This document shows, piece after piece, positions 17,072 through 26,548 of a stretch of 64,000 bases of DNA. The position numbers and the translations under genes are program-made. The DNA is from Neorhizobium alkalisoli (GTDB lineage: Bacteria > Pseudomonadota > Alphaproteobacteria > Rhizobiales > Rhizobiaceae), in contig NZ_VIWP01000013.1 in the NCBI RefSeq assembly GCF_007829835.1, positions 1-64,000 of the forward strand, written 5' to 3'. How positions within the stretch are numbered: the stretch's first letter is position 1; the number at the start of each line of letters is the position of its first letter. The notes beneath the pieces were generated by a model, which was given only the letters and a program-made list of their open reading frames with translations, had not been told where the DNA came from and ran no database searches.

Positions 17072-18493
17072 ATGACAAAAAAGGGAGCGATAGCCTTGGC
17101 CCCGACGCTGCTGTCGATTTCGACGGCCGTCGCCATTGCGTCCCTTGTCGTCTCCGAACTGCCCGGCGCGGCGCGCGCGCAGGTGACAGAAACCCCTGCG
17201 CCACCGGCGGCGGCTGCAGAAACGCCCGCTGTCGATCCCACCGCCGAACTGCAGAAGAAGCGCAATGAAACTCGCGCGGAACTCGAAGTTCTGGGCAAGA
17301 CGATGAGCCTCTCCACGGAGAAGACCGCGGAGATTGAGCGCAGTATCGCCGACATCAAGAAGACCTCCGCAGACGTTCGCCAGGCGCTGATCGATTCGGC
17401 CGCCCGCCGCAAGGATCTGCAGGCAAAGACACTGGCGAGTGAAAAGAAGATCGCCGAGCTCAAGGTGAAGGAAGACGGCATTCGCACCGCCTTGCGCAGT
17501 CGTCGCGGTGTTCTTGCGGAAGTGCTGGCCGCGCTTGAACGTATGGGCCGAAGCCCGCCGCCGGCGCTCCTCGTGACGCCGGAAGATGCTCTCGGATCGG
17601 TTCGCAGCGCCATCCTGCTCGGCGCCGTCGTGCCCGGAATGCGCGCAGAAGCGGACAGGCTGGTGGCGGATCTCCAGTCGCTTGCGACCCTTCAGGCCAC
17701 GGCCACCAAGGAGAAGGACACCGCGACACAGACGATCGCCGCCGGCATCGAGGAAGAGCGGCGGATGAACCTTCTGCTTGCCGAAAATGACAAGCTGAAT
17801 GCACAGAACCAAAAGGACCTTGAGGCCGAACGCGCCCGCTCGCAGGAACTGGCCGGTCGCGCCACATCGATGCAGGACCTGATCCAGTCGCTCGAAGGAC
17901 AGATTGCCTCTGTTCGCCAGGGCATAGATCAAGCGCGCGCGGAGGAAGAACGCCGTCGCCAGCTATCTGACGCCGACCGCGAAAAGGCCCAACAACTCGC
18001 GCAAAGCGGTGTGCCTGACAAAAACCGCATTGCGCCCGCATACGCGTTTTCAAGCCTCAAGCAGAAGCTGGAGCTACCCGTAGCCGGAGATATATTGCGT
18101 GCATTCGGTGATCCTGACGGGACGGGGCATCCGGCCAGAGGTGTGACGGTCGCATCCAATCCGGGCTCGGTCGTAACCGCACCGGCGGACGGGCTGGTTG
18201 TTTTCGCAGGAGCTTTCAGAAGTTATGGACAGATGGTCATCCTCAACGCAGGCGATGGATATCACATCGTTCTGGCGGGGATGGATGCTGTGAATGTGCG
18301 GCAGGGCAAGTTCGTGTTCTCCGGCGAGCCGATAGCTGCGATGGGTGAGAAAAGAGTGGCAAGTGCAACCGCGTTGGCGCTGGAAACAGATCGTCCGACG
18401 CTTTACATTGAATTTCGAAAAGACGGGACGCCGGTTGATTCTAAGACCTGGTGGACCGTGAAGGAACCTGGAAGGGCGCGCAATGATTCGTAG
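17072..18493 (+). CDS. EnvC-like murein hydrolase activator (M23/LytM domain)
   Basis: A 473-residue envelope protein. An N-terminal hydrophobic segment (about 8-35, ending at an AxA-like site ARA-QV) is a probable signal peptide. A long coiled coil fills about 55-310 and a LytM/M23 domain about 335-465. The LytM domain lacks the zinc-binding H-x(n)-D and HxH residues (HPARGVTV and YHIVLAG stand in their place), as in EnvC and NlpD, which activate amidases rather than cut peptidoglycan. The ATG at 17072 has GGAGA upstream. The end overlaps ctpA by 11 bases. Confidence 0.88.
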   Translation: MTKKGAIALAPTLLSISTAVAIASLVVSELPGAARAQVTETPAPPAAAAETPAVDPTAELQKKRNETRAELEVLGKTMSLSTEKTAEIERSIADIKKTSADVRQALIDSAARRKDLQAKTLASEKKIAELKVKEDGIRTALRSRRGVLAEVLAALERMGRSPPPALLVTPEDALGSVRSAILLGAVVPGMRAEADRLVADLQSLATLQATATKEKDTATQTIAAGIEEERRMNLLLAENDKLNAQNQKDLEAERARSQELAGRATSMQDLIQSLEGQIASVRQGIDQARAEEERRRQLSDADREKAQQLAQSGVPDKNRIAPAYAFSSLKQKLELPVAGDILRAFGDPDGTGHPARGVTVASNPGSVVTAPADGLVVFAGAFRSYGQMVILNAGDGYHIVLAGMDAVNVRQGKFVFSGEPIAAMGEKRVASATALALETDRPTLYIEFRKDGTPVDSKTWWTVKEPGRARNDS

Positions 18494-19814
18494 GGCTTCT
18501 CTTGTTATCGTCGGTGCACTCCTCGGTGCGACCGCGATGAGCGTCATCTATTCGGCCGGAGTGCCGGCCCAGGCCGCCGGCCCCTCGACCTACAAGGAAC
18601 TGTCGGTTTTCGGTGATGTATTCGAGCGCATCCGTGCACAATACGTGACGCCCCCGGATGAAGAAAAGCTCGTTGAGGCTGCCATCAATGGCATGCTGAG
18701 CTCGCTCGACCCGCATTCGAGCTTCATGAATGCCAAGGACGCCGAGGACATGCGCACGCAGACCCGCGGCGAGTTCGGTGGCCTCGGCATCGAAGTGACG
18801 ATGGAAAACGAGCTGGTTAAGGTCATCACGCCGATCGACGACACACCGGCAGCCAAGGCCGGCATTCTCGCCGGCGACTATATCTCGGAAATCGACGGCA
18901 CGGCCGTTCGTGGCCTGAAGCTTGAAGATGCCGTCGAAAAGATGCGCGGCGCCGTCAACACGCCGATCAAGCTCACCGTCATCCGTCAGGGTGCCGACAA
19001 GCCGCTCGACATCACGGTCATGCGCGACATCATCGCCGTTCGCGCCGTCAAGTCGCGTGTCGAAGGCGGCGACGTCGGTTACGTCCGCGTCATCTCCTTT
19101 ACCGAGAAGACCTATGACGACCTCGAAAAGGCGATCAAGAAGATCAAGGCCGACGTACCGGCAGACAAGCTCAAGGGTTACGTACTTGATCTACGTCTGA
19201 ACCCAGGCGGTCTGCTCGATCAGGCGATCAACGTTTCGGATGCCTTCCTCGAAAGGGGCGAAGTGGTGTCGACCCGCGGCCGCAATGCCGACGAGACCCG
19301 CCGCTTCAACGCTGGTCCAGGCGACCTGACTGACGGCAAGCCGGTCATCGTTCTCGTCAACGGCGGCTCGGCCTCCGCCTCGGAAATCGTCGCAGGCGCC
19401 CTTCAGGATCTGAAGCGTGCAACGGTTCTCGGCACCCGCTCGTTCGGCAAGGGCTCCGTCCAGACGATCATTCCGCTCGGTGAAGCAGGCGCGCTGCGCC
19501 TGACGACGGCGCTCTATTACACGCCGTCGGGCAAGTCGATCCAGGGCACCGGCATCCAGCCGGATATTAAGGTCGACCAGCCGCTGCCGCCGGAACTGCA
19601 GGGCAAGGTGAAGGCCGAGGGCGAATCGAGCCTGAAGGGTCATATCCAAGGCGCTGCCGAGACCGACGAAGGCTCCGGCTCCGCAGCTTACGTCCCGCCG
19701 GAAACGAAGGACGATATCCAGCTCAACTACGCGCTGGACCTGCTGCATGGCGTCAAGACCGACCCGTCCTTCCCGGCCAACCCGGACAAGGCCGCCGCTG
19801 CGGTGAAGAAGTAA
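18483..19814 (+). CDS. ctpA: Carboxy-terminal processing protease, S41 family
   Basis: A 443-residue periplasmic serine protease. A signal peptide or anchor covers about 1-32 (to PAQAA), a PDZ domain about 95-180, and the S41 protease core follows with GGSASASEI (catalytic Ser near 298) and RSFGKGSVQT (Lys323). Full length. Its start lies inside the envC-like gene, so the two are translationally coupled; a shared role in cell-wall enzyme control is suggested by position and by what is known of Prc/CtpA. Confidence 0.95.
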   Translation: MIRRASLVIVGALLGATAMSVIYSAGVPAQAAGPSTYKELSVFGDVFERIRAQYVTPPDEEKLVEAAINGMLSSLDPHSSFMNAKDAEDMRTQTRGEFGGLGIEVTMENELVKVITPIDDTPAAKAGILAGDYISEIDGTAVRGLKLEDAVEKMRGAVNTPIKLTVIRQGADKPLDITVMRDIIAVRAVKSRVEGGDVGYVRVISFTEKTYDDLEKAIKKIKADVPADKLKGYVLDLRLNPGGLLDQAINVSDAFLERGEVVSTRGRNADETRRFNAGPGDLTDGKPVIVLVNGGSASASEIVAGALQDLKRATVLGTRSFGKGSVQTIIPLGEAGALRLTTALYYTPSGKSIQGTGIQPDIKVDQPLPPELQGKVKAEGESSLKGHIQGAAETDEGSGSAAYVPPETKDDIQLNYALDLLHGVKTDPSFPANPDKAAAAVKK

Positions 19815-19828
19815 GAGACCAGAAAGAC

Positions 19829-19863
19829 AGGACGGCCGAACCGCAAAGGTCCGGCTGTCCTTT
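19829..19863 (+). terminator. Terminator after ctpA
   Basis: AGGACGGCCGAACC pairs with GGTCCGGCTGTCCT (12 of 14 positions) around GCAAA, followed by TTT. Confidence 0.65.
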
Positions 19864-19895
19864 CCCATCGGGTTTCCGGATTTTAAAACAGTGAC

Positions 19896-21098
19896 TTGGG
19901 CCGCGACTTGGGCAGTGATCTCCACGCACCGCTGGGACAGGACCGGCAGGCCGGCAGGCGCCACAATACCTGGCTGTCTGCGTCTCTCGTCTTCGGTTGC
20001 ATGGCCGTGGGCGCAGTTCTTGTCCTCTCGCTCTATGCGATGCGCGGTGACGACAAGCTGAAGCAGGTCGCGGCTGTTGCCAAGACGGAGCAGGCACCGG
20101 CGACTGCATCCGACAACCGACCTACCTCATCGCACAACGATCCCAGCGGCATGCCGAGATCAAACCCGAATTCCGGCGCCAATATCGAGCGAACACTCAC
20201 GAACGACGGTTCGGTTGTCACAAAATACACGCCGCGCCAGCGCGACGGCAAAGGCCCGATCCTCATCGACGCACAGCGGATCGGCCAGGATCCACGTGTC
20301 GCCGCCCAGCCCAATGAGGCCCTTCTCGAAGATTCTCCGGACGGCCGCCTGCCTATCATCGGCCCCGACGGAACGCGGCCGATGGATCAATATGCAAGGC
20401 CCTGGTCTGGCGCCAGGGGCACGCGTATTGCGATTGTCGTCGGTGGTCTGGGTCTGAGCCAGACGGGCACACAGCGCGCCATACAGCAACTGCCCCCATC
20501 CGTGACATTCGGAATGGCGGCCAGTGGCAACAGTCTTCAGCGCTGGATGCAGGAAGCTCGCCGCACAGGCCACGAACTTCTGATCCAGGTACCACTAGAG
20601 CCTTTTGATTACCCGGCAAACGATCCAGGCCCCGGCACTTTGCTGATCAAGTCTTCGGTCAAGGACAATCTCTCGCGGCTGCATTTGGCAATGGGCGAGA
20701 TCACCAATTATACCGGGATTATGAATTATCTCGGAGGTCGCTATCTTTCGGATGCCGGCGCGCTCGAGCCGATGCTGAAGGATCTCTCGAAACGCGGCCT
20801 TCTTTTTCTTGACGACGGCACATCGGCGCAGTCGAAGACGGCAGTGGTCGCCAAGGCGCTGCAGCTGCCGCATGCCTTCGGCGACCTCACGCTTGATGAC
20901 CAGCTACAGAAAGATGCGATCCTGAAGAAACTCGACGAGCTTGAACGGATTGCACAACGGCGCGGTCAGGCAATCGGCGTGGCATCGGCTTTCGACGAAA
21001 GCATCGACGCCATCCGCGAGTGGAGCGAGGAAGCGACCCAGCGCGGCATAGAAATCGTCGGCATTTCCGCGCTCGCGCGCGACAGCGTCGACCCCTGA
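19896..21098 (+). CDS. Divergent polysaccharide deacetylase family protein (DUF610)
   Basis: A protein of about 400 residues with one N-terminal membrane segment (about 26-48) and a C-terminal domain of the PF04748 type: RIAIVVGGLGLSQTG, VTFGMAASGNSLQRW, HELLIQVPLEPF, NYLGGRYLSD and LLFLDDGTSAQS are hallmarks. The region between is proline- and asparagine-rich. These proteins are linked to the envelope but their activity is not established. Start codon unsure: TTG at 19896 or TTG at 19908. It follows ctpA on the same strand and precedes rppH by 15 bases. Confidence 0.85.
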   Translation: MGRDLGSDLHAPLGQDRQAGRRHNTWLSASLVFGCMAVGAVLVLSLYAMRGDDKLKQVAAVAKTEQAPATASDNRPTSSHNDPSGMPRSNPNSGANIERTLTNDGSVVTKYTPRQRDGKGPILIDAQRIGQDPRVAAQPNEALLEDSPDGRLPIIGPDGTRPMDQYARPWSGARGTRIAIVVGGLGLSQTGTQRAIQQLPPSVTFGMAASGNSLQRWMQEARRTGHELLIQVPLEPFDYPANDPGPGTLLIKSSVKDNLSRLHLAMGEITNYTGIMNYLGGRYLSDAGALEPMLKDLSKRGLLFLDDGTSAQSKTAVVAKALQLPHAFGDLTLDDQLQKDAILKKLDELERIAQRRGQAIGVASAFDESIDAIREWSEEATQRGIEIVGISALARDSVDP

Positions 21099-21113
21099 AG
21101 GATAGGTAGAGGC

Positions 21114-21644
21114 ATGGCCAAGAAGAACGAAAAGCCGGTGAAGGCGGAAGATCTCCCTTACCGCCCCTGCGTCGGGATTATGGTGCTCAACAAATCGGGG
21201 CTTGTCTGGGCCGGTCGCCGCATCAAGGACGGCAATACGGAATATGACGGCTCGCCGCAGCTCTGGCAGATGCCGCAGGGCGGGATCGACAAGGGTGAGG
21301 ATCCGATGCCGGCAGCTTACCGGGAACTCTATGAAGAGACCGGAATACGTTCGGTCACCCTGCTTGCCCAGTCGAGCGACTGGATCAATTATGATCTGCC
21401 GGCGCATATGATCGGGATTGGCCTCAGGGGCAAATATCGCGGCCAGACCCAGCGCTGGTTCGCCTTCCGCTTTGAGGGCGACGAAAGCGAGATCGCCATC
21501 AACCCGCCCCCTGGCGGTCACGAGGCCGAATTCGATGCCTGGGAATGGAAGCCAATGGCAGACCTTCCCGGCCTGATCGTGCCCTTCAAGAGAGCGGTCT
21601 ACGAAAAGGTGGTAGAAGAGTTCCGGCATTTGGCCGAGGCTTGA
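21114..21644 (+). CDS. rppH: RNA pyrophosphohydrolase (Nudix)
   Basis: A 176-residue Nudix hydrolase that converts 5'-triphosphate or diphosphate RNA ends to monophosphate and starts mRNA decay. The Nudix box GGIDKGEDPMPAAYRELYEE and following TGI is complete (GX5EX7REUXEEXGU). YRPCVGIMVLNKSGLVW and QLWQMPQGG are typical of RppH/IalA. A basic N-terminal extension of about 20 residues is present. Confidence 0.94.
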   Translation: MAKKNEKPVKAEDLPYRPCVGIMVLNKSGLVWAGRRIKDGNTEYDGSPQLWQMPQGGIDKGEDPMPAAYRELYEETGIRSVTLLAQSSDWINYDLPAHMIGIGLRGKYRGQTQRWFAFRFEGDESEIAINPPPGGHEAEFDAWEWKPMADLPGLIVPFKRAVYEKVVEEFRHLAEA

Positions 21645-21989
21645 GCCTAGGTAAGCGCTCCATTTGGCGAGCGCGTTGTGGGGAATATCTCCCGAAAGAG
21701 GGCACGAGCTTTCGGATAAAGGCGTCCGAAGAAAGAAGCTGAAGCGCGATAGCGGAGCTGAAGGGGCGCGACCCGCTTGGGGCTACCGCTGTAAACCGAA
21801 GAATCGCTTTGAGCATTCAATGAAACGGCGAGACTTTACAGCTGCATTAAAGCGGCGAGCGGCGCGGCAAATATGCATGGGCTGGCCGTTTAAGATCTTC
21901 GCTTTTCGCACCAGTCAAAGCCGGGCCATATTTTTGAAGCGCGCGCTGAAAACGCAGAAGTAAGCCTGCATTCTCGACTAGGCATATTG
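21645..21989. other. Intergenic stretch between convergent rppH and bfr
   Basis: About 345 bases without a convincing gene. A 99-codon frame starting at a TTG is rich in basic residues and looks accidental. AGCGGAGC and GCTACCGCT near 21743-21790 could pair, and the stretch ends in a strong hairpin with T runs on both sides, so an RNA gene is possible. Confidence 0.4.
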
Positions 21990-22029
21990 AAAAGCCGGCC
22001 GAAATTTCGCTTCGGCCGGCTTTTGCTTT
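21990..22029. terminator. Bidirectional terminator
   Basis: AAAGCCGGCCGAA (21991-22003) pairs with TTCGGCCGGCTTT (22011-22023) around a short AT-rich loop, followed by T-rich sequence on the plus strand and, read from bfr, on the minus strand. Confidence 0.85.
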
Positions 22030-22034
22030 AAAAA

Positions 22035-22520
22035 TTACTCGGCAGCGTCAGCGGATTCCGCGTTGAGCTGGCCATACTTCTCTTCACCGATCTTGGCGAG
22101 GAGGTCCAGCTGGGTTTCGAGGAAATCGATATGACCTTCCTCATCCATCAGAAGGGCTTCGAAGAGCTTCATGGAGACATAGTCTCCGGCCGCGTGACAG
22201 ATGTCGCGCGAAGCCTTGTAGGCCGTGCGGGCGTCGTATTCGCCGGCAAGATCAGCTTCTAGAACTTCCTTGACGTTCTGACCGATACGCGGAGGTGCAA
22301 GGGTCTGCAGGTTGGGGTGACCTTCGAGGAAAATGATGCGGTCGATCAGGCGATCGGCATGCTGCATTTCTTCGATGGATTCGGCCCGCTCCTTTTTCGC
22401 GAGCTTGGTAAAGCCCCAGTCGCTCAACAGGCGATAGTGCAACCAGTACTGGTTAACTGCGCCGAGTTCGAGAAACAAAGCCTCGTTAAGCCGCTCGATG
22501 ACTTTTGAGTCGCCTTTCAA
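22035..22520 (-). CDS. bfr: Bacterioferritin
   Basis: A 161-residue iron-storage subunit with the ferritin four-helix bundle. Ferroxidase and haem residues sit at the canonical places: Glu18, Glu51, His54 and the haem ligand Met52 (EEMQHADRLID). A TTG at 22520 is taken as start because GGAGAGCGG precedes it and it gives the standard length and KGDSKVIERLNEAL beginning. The start lies inside the end of bfd (35-base overlap), so expression is coupled. Confidence 0.95.
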   Translation of the reverse strand: MKGDSKVIERLNEALFLELGAVNQYWLHYRLLSDWGFTKLAKKERAESIEEMQHADRLIDRIIFLEGHPNLQTLAPPRIGQNVKEVLEADLAGEYDARTAYKASRDICHAAGDYVSMKLFEALLMDEEGHIDFLETQLDLLAKIGEEKYGQLNAESADAAE

Positions 22521-22797
22521 TGTCCGCTCTCCTGTTTTCCTCATGGAACTGTTTTAAGCGAGACATATATACAACGACATCAGCCTCCGTCGAGTGGTGC
22601 TCGGCGTGATAGGCTTCGGTGGTGCGGATAATCAGGTCGACGACATTCGGGAAGCAGCCGCAACAGCGGCCTCGTTTCGCCATGGCATGATAGACCTTGG
22701 ACGGAACAATCAGCTGCCAACAGTCTTCGTCAAGAAGCTGGACGATCGTGTCCCGGATCTCCTTGTCGGTAATGTAATTACAGCTGCAGACGAGCAT
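22486..22797 (-). CDS. bfd: Bacterioferritin-associated ferredoxin
   Basis: A 103-residue [2Fe-2S] protein of the BFD family, which reduces bacterioferritin to release iron. Cys4 and Cys6 (VCSCNYIT) and Cys45/Cys48 (RCCGCFP) bind the cluster. Here the C-terminal part after residue 65 is longer than in the E. coli protein. It is first in a bfd-bfr unit; an iron-response-like element is upstream at 22889-22907. Confidence 0.93.
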   Translation of the reverse strand: MLVCSCNYITDKEIRDTIVQLLDEDCWQLIVPSKVYHAMAKRGRCCGCFPNVVDLIIRTTEAYHAEHHSTEADVVVYMSRLKQFHEENRRADIERRLKSHRAA

Positions 22798-22856
22798 TAT
22801 GGTCGGCCTGGTAACATGACATCAATCCTCTCCTTTTCGCAAAAGCGGACAGTTGG

Positions 22857-22907
22857 TGTCAAGAAAAATGCGATCACAAGGCTGAGCTTTTTAGAATCTA
22901 CTTAGAA
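22857..22907 (-). promoter_or_regulatory. bfd-bfr upstream region with Irr-box-like repeat
   Basis: TTGACA on the minus strand (22862-22857) is a good -35 hexamer, although the -10 is weak. Just upstream lies TTTAGAA-TCTAC-TTAGAA (plus strand 22889-22907), similar in composition to the iron control element TTTAGAA/TTCTAAA bound by Irr in rhizobia, but arranged as a direct rather than inverted repeat. Confidence 0.35.
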
Positions 22908-23080
22908 AGAAAACAGATTTCACAGCGCTCTGTCGTATCCGCAGACCCGAACGTCTCGATTTCAGTGACCGAAAGCCATGCCTGAGGTCACCAATCAATG
23001 GAGGCCAGGCTCTCACATCAGAAGGATAGGCAAGATCAGTTTTCGATGCACATAAGCCCGTTCCGTGAGACTGGGGCCGG

Positions 23081-26000
23081 TCAATGAAAGTTCCGGCCTT
23101 TCGGCATGACGTCACCCGGCTCGATATCATAGGGCTGAACCCGCTTTGGGTCTGTAACATCACGGACTTGCCTTGCTCCGTTACTCCCCGTCCGGGATTT
23201 CTGCCTGTGATCGATGCTCGATTTCAGCGTCTCGTCCGCTCTCTCTGAAACGCCGAACCGCCTTGCCTCCTTCTGCAGAAGCCCCAGCATCGGTGTCATG
23301 TCCTCGATATGCTCGACGACCGTATGGATGACGCCGCTCTGGCTCTGCAAGCGCCCACGGATCTTCACCAGCCGCGCCCCCATCACAACCGCGCGGTAAC
23401 GTTCAAAAACTTTTGGCCAGACGATAGCATTGGCGACACCTGTTTCGTCCTCGAGCGTCATGAAGATCACGCCCTTCGCCGAACCAGGCCGCTGGCGGAC
23501 GAGGACAAGCCCACCGATCGTAATCCTCTGGCCATTCGGAACCGTCAGGAGATCGACACTGCGGGTAATCCCGAGGCTCTGAAATCTCTCACGCAGGAAA
23601 GAGACGGGATGCGCCTTCAGGGAAAGAGAGAGATACCGGTAATCCTCGATCACCTCCTCGCCCGGAAGCATGGTGGGAAGGGCCACTTTTGCCTCGGGCC
23701 TCAGATCGACATCTTTTGCCAGCGCAAACAGGGTCGGCTGGCCGGCCTTATCCTCCTCCTGCTTCCCTCCATCTAGCCCCCTGACGGCCCAAAGCGCCTG
23801 GCGGCGATTGAGGCCGATCGAATTGAACCCATCGGCATCGGCGAGCCGTTCAAGATCCGACCTGTCGAGCCCGGAACGCAATGACAGGTCGTGGACGGAG
23901 CGATACTTTTCTGCACGATTGCCCACCAGCTTCTCGACCATGTCCTTCTCGGCAAGTCCCTTGACCTGCCGAAAACCGAGGCGGACCGCATGCCGGGTGA
24001 GAATGACATCGCGCATGGACTGATGCCGAGGATCGACCGAAACCCGCTCGAAGGGCATTTCCTCTAGTGTACAATCCCATTGCGACCTGTTGACATCGAC
24101 CGGCAGGATCGTGACCCCATGCTCTCGCGCATCCCGGATCAGCTGCGCCGGCGCATAAAACCCCATCGGCTGGGAATTCAGCATCGCTGCGCAGAAGACA
24201 TCCGGGTAATAGGTTTTGATCCAGGACGAGGCATAGACGAGGAGCGCGAAAGAAGCCGCATGGCTTTCCGGAAAACCATATTCCGCAAATCCCTGGATCT
24301 GGCTGAAACAGCTTTCCGCAAATTCACGTGAGTACCTATTTTCCAACATGCCGTTGATCATGTCATTCTTGAAGCCTTCCACACGGCCTGACCGTTTGAA
24401 TGTCGCCATCGAGCGGCGGAGCATGTCAGCTTTGGCAGGAGAAAACCCGGCTGCCGTAATGGCGATCTGCATCGCCTGTTCCTGAAAGAGCGGAACGCCG
24501 AGCGTCCGCTTGAGAACCTCTTTCAGTTCCGGACTCGGATACTCTATCGGCCTGCCGTGGCGATCATCCTCACGTCGCTTCAGATAGGGGTGCACCATAT
24601 TGCCCTGGATGGGACCAGGACGCACGATTGCTACCTCAACGACGAGGTCATAGAATTTTCTGGGCTGCAATCGTGGCAGCATGCTCATTTGAGCCCTGCT
24701 TTCGATCTGGAAAACCCCGATCGTGTCCGCACGGCAGATCATGTTATAGACATTCTGATCCTCACCCTTTTCTCTCAGGAGAGAGGGGAGCGTCTCCTTC
24801 CGTTCGTAATGGACCTCCATGAGCTCGAACGCCTTTTTCAGGCAGGTCAGCATGCCAAGCGCCAGGACATCGATCTTCAGGAGCCCCAATGTATCCAGAT
24901 CGTCCTTGTCCCATTCGATCATGTAACGGCCGGGCATCGCCGTTTTCATGATAGGGACGACCTCATCCAACCGGTCGCGCGTGATCAGGAACCCGCCCAC
25001 ATGCTGGGTAAGGTGGCGCGGAAATCCCATGATCTCCTGCGCAAGCGCCATGACCCTGAGTGTTACCGGATCTTTTGTATCGAGGCCGGCTGCCTTGGCA
25101 TCACGCTCCAGCATGCCGTCTTCGGACCACCCCCAGACCATGCTGGACAGCGCTGCCTGCACGTCTTCCGAAAGACCAAATGCCTTTGCGACCTCGCGTC
25201 CGGCCATACGTGTCCGATAGCTCGTCACTGCTGCCGTCAGGCCGGCATGACGATAACCGTAATGCTCGTAGATATACTGGATGACTTCTTCACGCCGGCT
25301 GTGCTCGAAATCGACATCGATATCCGGCGGCTCATTGCGCTCAGTGGAAATGAAACGCTCGAAAAGCAAGGTCGTGAAGGTCGGGTCCACATCGGTGATG
25401 CCGAGACAAAAGCAAACCGTGGAATTGGCAGCCGAACCGCGACCCTGGCATAGAATCTTCAAGACATGTCGGGCATGCCAGACGATATGCCGGACGGTCA
25501 GAAAATAGGGTTCGTATTGCATGTCCGCAATGAGATCGAGCTCGTAACGGATCTGCTCGGAGACCTTTTCCGGAATACGATCGGGATAACGCCTCCTTGC
25601 ACCCTCCAAGGTGAGCCGTTCAAGCGTTTGAGTAACGGTTTCTCCCTCGACACTCTCGTCCGGGTAATTGTGCTGGAGTTCCTTGAGCGAAAAATCCAGC
25701 TTCCGGAAAAATCGCTCCGTATTGGCAACGGCCTGCGGATAGAGGGAAAAAAGGCGCGCCATCTCCGCTGCCTGTTTGATGTGCCGCTCGCCATTGGCCG
25801 CAAACCGGAAGCCGGCCTCCTGCACCGTTACATGCTCGCGAATGGCAGTGACGACATCCGAGATGGGACGTCGATAGGAAAGATGGAAGAGCGGCAGATT
25901 GGTCGCGATCAGCGGCACATCGCATTCGTCGGCAATCTGGGCAAAGGTGGCGAAAACGAAGGCATCGCGGCCGTCATAGGTCGGCGAGAGGGCGAGATAG

Positions 26001-26548
26001 ATTTTTCGACCGAACCGCTCCCGATATTTCACAAGGCATTTCCTCAGATGAGCCTGATAGCCCGCGTCTTCAGCCTGAGAAAAATCCGGCACGACCGCGA
26101 GCATCATCTCGTCGCACCATTCCCAAAAATCCCATTCCTCAATGATGCAGGAACCCTTTTCGGTCCGCAGATTGCCGCGGCTCAGCAGACGGCAGAGATT
26201 GGCCCACCCTTTGCGGTTCTGCGGATAGGCAAGCACATCCGGCGTCTCGTCGGAAAAGACGAGCCTGGCGCCATATTGCAGCCGAACCGGCTCGAAGATG
26301 GGCTCAGGGTCTTCCTTGAGGACCGCTTCCGGACCGATCTCCTTGGCCCGCTCAAAACGGGCCTTCATGTCGCGAGCCTTGGTGAAGGCCCGGACCACGC
26401 CGGCAACTGAATTTCGGTCGGCAATTCCAAGACCCGAGAGACCGAGTGCGCTGGCGGCAAACACCATTTCCTCTGGCCGGGCGGCACCTTCAAGAAAGGA
26501 GAAATTGGTTTTTGCCCCGATCTCACAAAAACCGGTTCCGCTCGTCAT
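23081..26548 (-). CDS. dnaE2: Error-prone DNA polymerase DnaE2 (ImuC)
   Basis: An 1155-residue C-family polymerase. The N-terminal PHP domain starts at GFCEIGAKTNFSFLEGA; the palm region contains PPDIDVDFEHSRREEVIQY-type catalytic Asp residues, followed by the thumb, helix-hairpin-helix and OB (about 1000-1075, GQRITIGGLVLVRQRPGS) domains. DnaE2 is the translesion polymerase of the ImuA/ImuB/DnaE2 mutasome. The ATG at 26548 overlaps the stop of imuB (ATGA); an upstream in-frame start at 26572 is inside imuB. Third gene of an SOS operon. Confidence 0.96.
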   Translation of the reverse strand: MTSGTGFCEIGAKTNFSFLEGAARPEEMVFAASALGLSGLGIADRNSVAGVVRAFTKARDMKARFERAKEIGPEAVLKEDPEPIFEPVRLQYGARLVFSDETPDVLAYPQNRKGWANLCRLLSRGNLRTEKGSCIIEEWDFWEWCDEMMLAVVPDFSQAEDAGYQAHLRKCLVKYRERFGRKIYLALSPTYDGRDAFVFATFAQIADECDVPLIATNLPLFHLSYRRPISDVVTAIREHVTVQEAGFRFAANGERHIKQAAEMARLFSLYPQAVANTERFFRKLDFSLKELQHNYPDESVEGETVTQTLERLTLEGARRRYPDRIPEKVSEQIRYELDLIADMQYEPYFLTVRHIVWHARHVLKILCQGRGSAANSTVCFCLGITDVDPTFTTLLFERFISTERNEPPDIDVDFEHSRREEVIQYIYEHYGYRHAGLTAAVTSYRTRMAGREVAKAFGLSEDVQAALSSMVWGWSEDGMLERDAKAAGLDTKDPVTLRVMALAQEIMGFPRHLTQHVGGFLITRDRLDEVVPIMKTAMPGRYMIEWDKDDLDTLGLLKIDVLALGMLTCLKKAFELMEVHYERKETLPSLLREKGEDQNVYNMICRADTIGVFQIESRAQMSMLPRLQPRKFYDLVVEVAIVRPGPIQGNMVHPYLKRREDDRHGRPIEYPSPELKEVLKRTLGVPLFQEQAMQIAITAAGFSPAKADMLRRSMATFKRSGRVEGFKNDMINGMLENRYSREFAESCFSQIQGFAEYGFPESHAASFALLVYASSWIKTYYPDVFCAAMLNSQPMGFYAPAQLIRDAREHGVTILPVDVNRSQWDCTLEEMPFERVSVDPRHQSMRDVILTRHAVRLGFRQVKGLAEKDMVEKLVGNRAEKYRSVHDLSLRSGLDRSDLERLADADGFNSIGLNRRQALWAVRGLDGGKQEEDKAGQPTLFALAKDVDLRPEAKVALPTMLPGEEVIEDYRYLSLSLKAHPVSFLRERFQSLGITRSVDLLTVPNGQRITIGGLVLVRQRPGSAKGVIFMTLEDETGVANAIVWPKVFERYRAVVMGARLVKIRGRLQSQSGVIHTVVEHIEDMTPMLGLLQKEARRFGVSERADETLKSSIDHRQKSRTGSNGARQVRDVTDPKRVQPYDIEPGDVMPKGRNFH

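Noticed and set aside
21664..21963. 99-codon frame between rppH and bfr
   Set aside because: TTG start, no ribosome site, highly basic composition without recognisable pattern.
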